DNA of 6,596 bases from positions 1 through 6,596 of the forward strand of contig CALNCU010000066.1 of assembly GCA_937875395.1 (NCBI GenBank), written 5' to 3'. How positions within the stretch are numbered: the stretch's first letter is position 1; each line of letters opens with the position of its first letter. The notes beneath the pieces are model-generated. The model worked only from the letters and a program-made list of their open reading frames with translations, searched no databases and was not told the origin of the DNA. The DNA is from an uncultured Armatimonadota bacterium. GTDB lineage: Bacteria > Armatimonadota > UBA5829 > DTJY01. The translations under genes were made by a program, and so were the position numbers. Below, in pieces: positions 5,461 to 6,596 of the stretch.

Positions 5461-5952
5461 CTACGCCTTGAGGGTGCCGGGGTTCCATACCCCAAAGTGA
5501 AGGCCCAGCCGGGTGGATGCAGATGCATTTACATGCTTGGTTATGCGTATAGTCGTCCCATTGTCACCGCCAACCACCTCAATGCCGTCGGTCAGGGAGA
5601 CGCATTCCTCTAACTGCTTAAAAAGAGAGTTATCCGCCGTCCCGCTGCCCTGGATAAAGGGATTAATCTTTAGCAAAGGATCAGAAACTTCCACTGCCAG
5701 GTGTGATTCATAAGGCTTAAAGGCAATGGAGAGCCCCACCCCGTCAGGCGAACAATCGCACAGCGCGCGGCATACGTCCGAAAGGGCGCGAGCGGTTTCA
5801 TCCACTCCCTTATCAGGCATTCCTATTGCATTGCCAATGCAAGCTATAACCCTTTTAAGGTAAGGAGTATAGGAACAATTATTCTTTATAGTAACTTCGG
5901 TGGTCAATCTGTTGTATCCGTCCATTCCACCAGCCTGGCTCTCTACCTGCAC
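5461..5952 (-). CDS. RsbW-like (HATPase fold) protein, apparently lacking the ATP-binding motifs
   Basis: The 163-residue product has the layout of an RsbW/SpoIIAB-type serine kinase or anti-sigma factor: an opening strand TTEVTIKNN (17-25), an arginine/acid helix around 28-45, a second helix DETARALSDVCRALCD (51-66), a strand pair VGLSIAFKP/HLAVEVSDP (72-92), and a closing LTDGIEVVGGDNGTTIRITK (120-139). In active members the second helix carries the E-x3-N of the N box and a DxGxG motif follows the VEVxD strand. Here the N-box positions are not conserved and D91 is followed by PLLKIN. It may therefore be a non-catalytic relative or an unrelated alpha/beta protein. Two CxC-like cysteines (C61, C65, C67) are notable. 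The longest frame starts at GTG 5952; ATG 5925 (154 residues) is an equally likely start, and neither has a convincing ribosome site. No antagonist, sigma factor or phosphatase gene is adjacent. The gene is clearly protein-like, but the family assignment is tentative. Confidence 0.65.
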   Translation of the reverse strand: MQVESQAGGMDGYNRLTTEVTIKNNCSYTPYLKRVIACIGNAIGMPDKGVDETARALSDVCRALCDCSPDGVGLSIAFKPYESHLAVEVSDPLLKINPFIQGSGTADNSLFKQLEECVSLTDGIEVVGGDNGTTIRITKHVNASASTRLGLHFGVWNPGTLKA

Positions 5953-6051
5953 TGCCTTATGTGCAAGGATGTTAGATAATTGCTGTTAGAATTGCTTTGT
6001 ATAATTTGCCGGTACACTGGCAAACCCGGGTAAAGTTAGTTGAATTACGGC

Positions 6052-6237
6052 TTAATAGAAAGCTTTTTGATTTATCCGAGCCTGCTTGTACTTTCCGGCA
6101 GGGGTAAGCACAATGTACCATAGCCTATTCAGCCTGTCAATGACGCGCGCCGGGTCTAAATTATATTTTTTTGCCACAAATATGGCGAACCTCAAGCCTG
6201 GTGCTGATGGGCAGAGCATATGGTATGCCACATTCAT
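6052..6237 (-). CDS. Doubtful small ORF, hypothetical 61-residue protein
   Basis: The frame runs from ATG 6237 to TAA 6054-6052; an in-frame stop lies just upstream, so it cannot extend. No ribosome site precedes the ATG, and a second ATG six codons in has none either. The product is basic; its middle (about residues 15-50) could form an amphipathic helix (AIFVAKKYNLDPARVIDRLN) followed by a short strand (WYIVLTP). I do not recognise it. It lies between metK and the RsbW-like gene on the same strand, so it could be a small third gene in that run, a remnant, or noncoding sequence. The composition looks more protein-like than the surrounding shadow frames, which is the only reason to list it. 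Confidence 0.35.
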   Translation of the reverse strand: MNVAYHMLCPSAPGLRFAIFVAKKYNLDPARVIDRLNRLWYIVLTPAGKYKQARINQKAFY

Positions 6238-6255
6238 GAATAAGGATTATGAATG
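6231..6255. repeat. Inverted repeat over the start of the 61-residue ORF
   Basis: CATTCAT (6231-6237) and ATGAATG (6249-6255) form a perfect 7-bp inverted repeat with an 11-base spacer. The left arm contains the ATG of the small minus-strand ORF, so this could be an operator or a hairpin hiding the start codon. It may equally be chance in AT-rich sequence. Confidence 0.3.
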
Positions 6256-6271
6256 ATATGACTGCGCAGAC

Positions 6272-6311
6272 TTTGAATGTTCAAAATGCGTTTATATGAA
6301 GCCCGCATTTT
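6272..6311. repeat. Overlapping inverted repeats in the metK 3' spacer
   Basis: TTTGAA (6272-6277) pairs with TTCAAA (6280-6285). The overlapping AAAATGCG (6283-6290) pairs with CGCATTTT (6304-6311) across a 13-base loop. The two cannot form fully together, since they share three bases. On the minus strand the second ends in TTTT and could act as a weak terminator after metK. Confidence 0.4.
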
Positions 6312-6333
6312 CATCAGGCGCCCGGCAAGGGAT

Positions 6334-6374
6334 GAAGACGCCTGCCCCACTATTAAATATGAGGCAGGCTCTTC
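6334..6374 (-). terminator. Strong hairpin after metK, probable transcript 3' end element
   Basis: On the minus strand GAAGA-GCCTGCC (6374-6363) pairs with GGCAGGC-G-TCTTC (6346-6334), 12 base pairs with one bulged base and a 16-base loop. It begins 15 bases after the metK stop codon, where a terminator is expected. It lacks a T run, so it may stabilise or process the 3' end, or act together with the AAAATGCG hairpin further on. Confidence 0.5.
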
Positions 6375-6389
6375 TATATATCATAGGGA

Positions 6390-6596
6390 TTACGGATTTA
6401 GAAACCCTGTCTTCTCCCATGGGAAGGCGGGGTTCCCAAAGTGCCCGTTACGAGACGTCTGGCGGTATATGGGGAGCCTGAGTTTCAGATGATCCATTAT
6501 TCCCTGCGGCGTAAGATTAAACGATCTTTGAACCAGGCCGGAGAGTTCGGACTCCTTCATGCGGCCTGTGCCAAAGGTCTCTATAAGCACGGAGAC
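6390..6596 (-). CDS. metK: S-adenosylmethionine synthetase, C-terminal part (cut by the window edge)
   Basis: The last 68 residues of MetK are present and the frame is open to the right edge; the GTG at 6590 is an internal valine, not a start. MetK makes S-adenosylmethionine from methionine and ATP in the cytoplasm. The recognisable C-terminal pattern is VSVLIETFGTG, then a helix with LSGLVQRSFNLTPQGI, then LRLPIYRQTSRNGHFG and FPWEKT before the stop. These correspond to the family's usual DTFGTG, HFDLRPxGI, LxLRxPIYxxTAxYGHFG and FPWE endings. Slight departures (ET for DT, SRN for AxY) are within what divergent bacterial lineages show. The sequence closes with a short GFLNP tail. The catalytic domains lie outside the window. 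Confidence 0.93.
   Translation of the reverse strand, partial: VSVLIETFGTGRMKESELSGLVQRSFNLTPQGIMDHLKLRLPIYRQTSRNGHFGNPAFPWEKTGFLNP

Noticed and set aside
5953..6051. TATAAT at about 6000-6006 on the plus strand and a TTTGCC/GGCAAA inverted repeat beside it
   Set aside because: No -35 box at an acceptable distance on either strand and no T run for a terminator, so neither a promoter nor a terminator can be supported.
6277..6492. Plus-strand 71- and 61-residue frames at the right end
   Set aside because: Antisense to the metK C-terminus and its 3' hairpins.
1..6596. tRNA, rRNA, CRISPR, insertion sequence, prophage or attachment-site signals
   Set aside because: None seen by eye: no cloverleaf-like segment, no regularly spaced repeats, no transposase- or integrase-like protein.

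Overview
The window is bacterial DNA with compact genes, clear Shine-Dalgarno sites and near-consensus sigma-70-type promoters. Its lineage cannot be fixed from 6.6 kb. The solute-binding protein that continues past a C-terminal membrane segment, the CxxC-x17-CxxC zinc-ribbon protein and the scattered small genes would fit a Gram-negative, non-proteobacterial carbohydrate user, for example the PVC group (Lentisphaerota/Verrucomicrobiota) or Armatimonadota. This is inference; a full metK or ribosomal gene would settle it.

Left half (1-4305, all minus strand): an alpha-galactoside-type sugar utilisation locus. Read in the direction of transcription it holds (a) an AraC-family regulator with an N-terminal cupin sensor, (b) a GH4 alpha-galactosidase of the MelA type with its own promoter 65-100 bp upstream, closed by an intrinsic terminator, and (c) a separately promoted extracellular sugar-binding protein that runs off the left edge. 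Gene (c) is open from 1582 to base 1 without a stop. Its transcript begins with an approximately 110-nt leader that can fold back into a closed domain. The plausible logic is that the regulator senses sugar, the binding protein with its transporter imports it, and the GH4 enzyme cleaves the terminal alpha-galactose in the cytoplasm.

Middle (4306-5432, plus strand): a divergent promoter region, then a 102-residue protein with two zinc-binding modules and a strong terminator. Next comes a 95-residue secreted protein built largely of three short tandem repeats, followed by a terminator that works in both directions.

Right part (5433-6596, minus strand): the C-terminal 68 residues of S-adenosylmethionine synthetase (metK, cut by the window edge), then a 150-bp spacer full of inverted repeats, a doubtful 61-residue ORF, and a 163-residue protein resembling a degenerate RsbW/HATPase fold that converges on the shared terminator. 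No tRNA, rRNA, CRISPR array, insertion sequence or prophage gene was seen.
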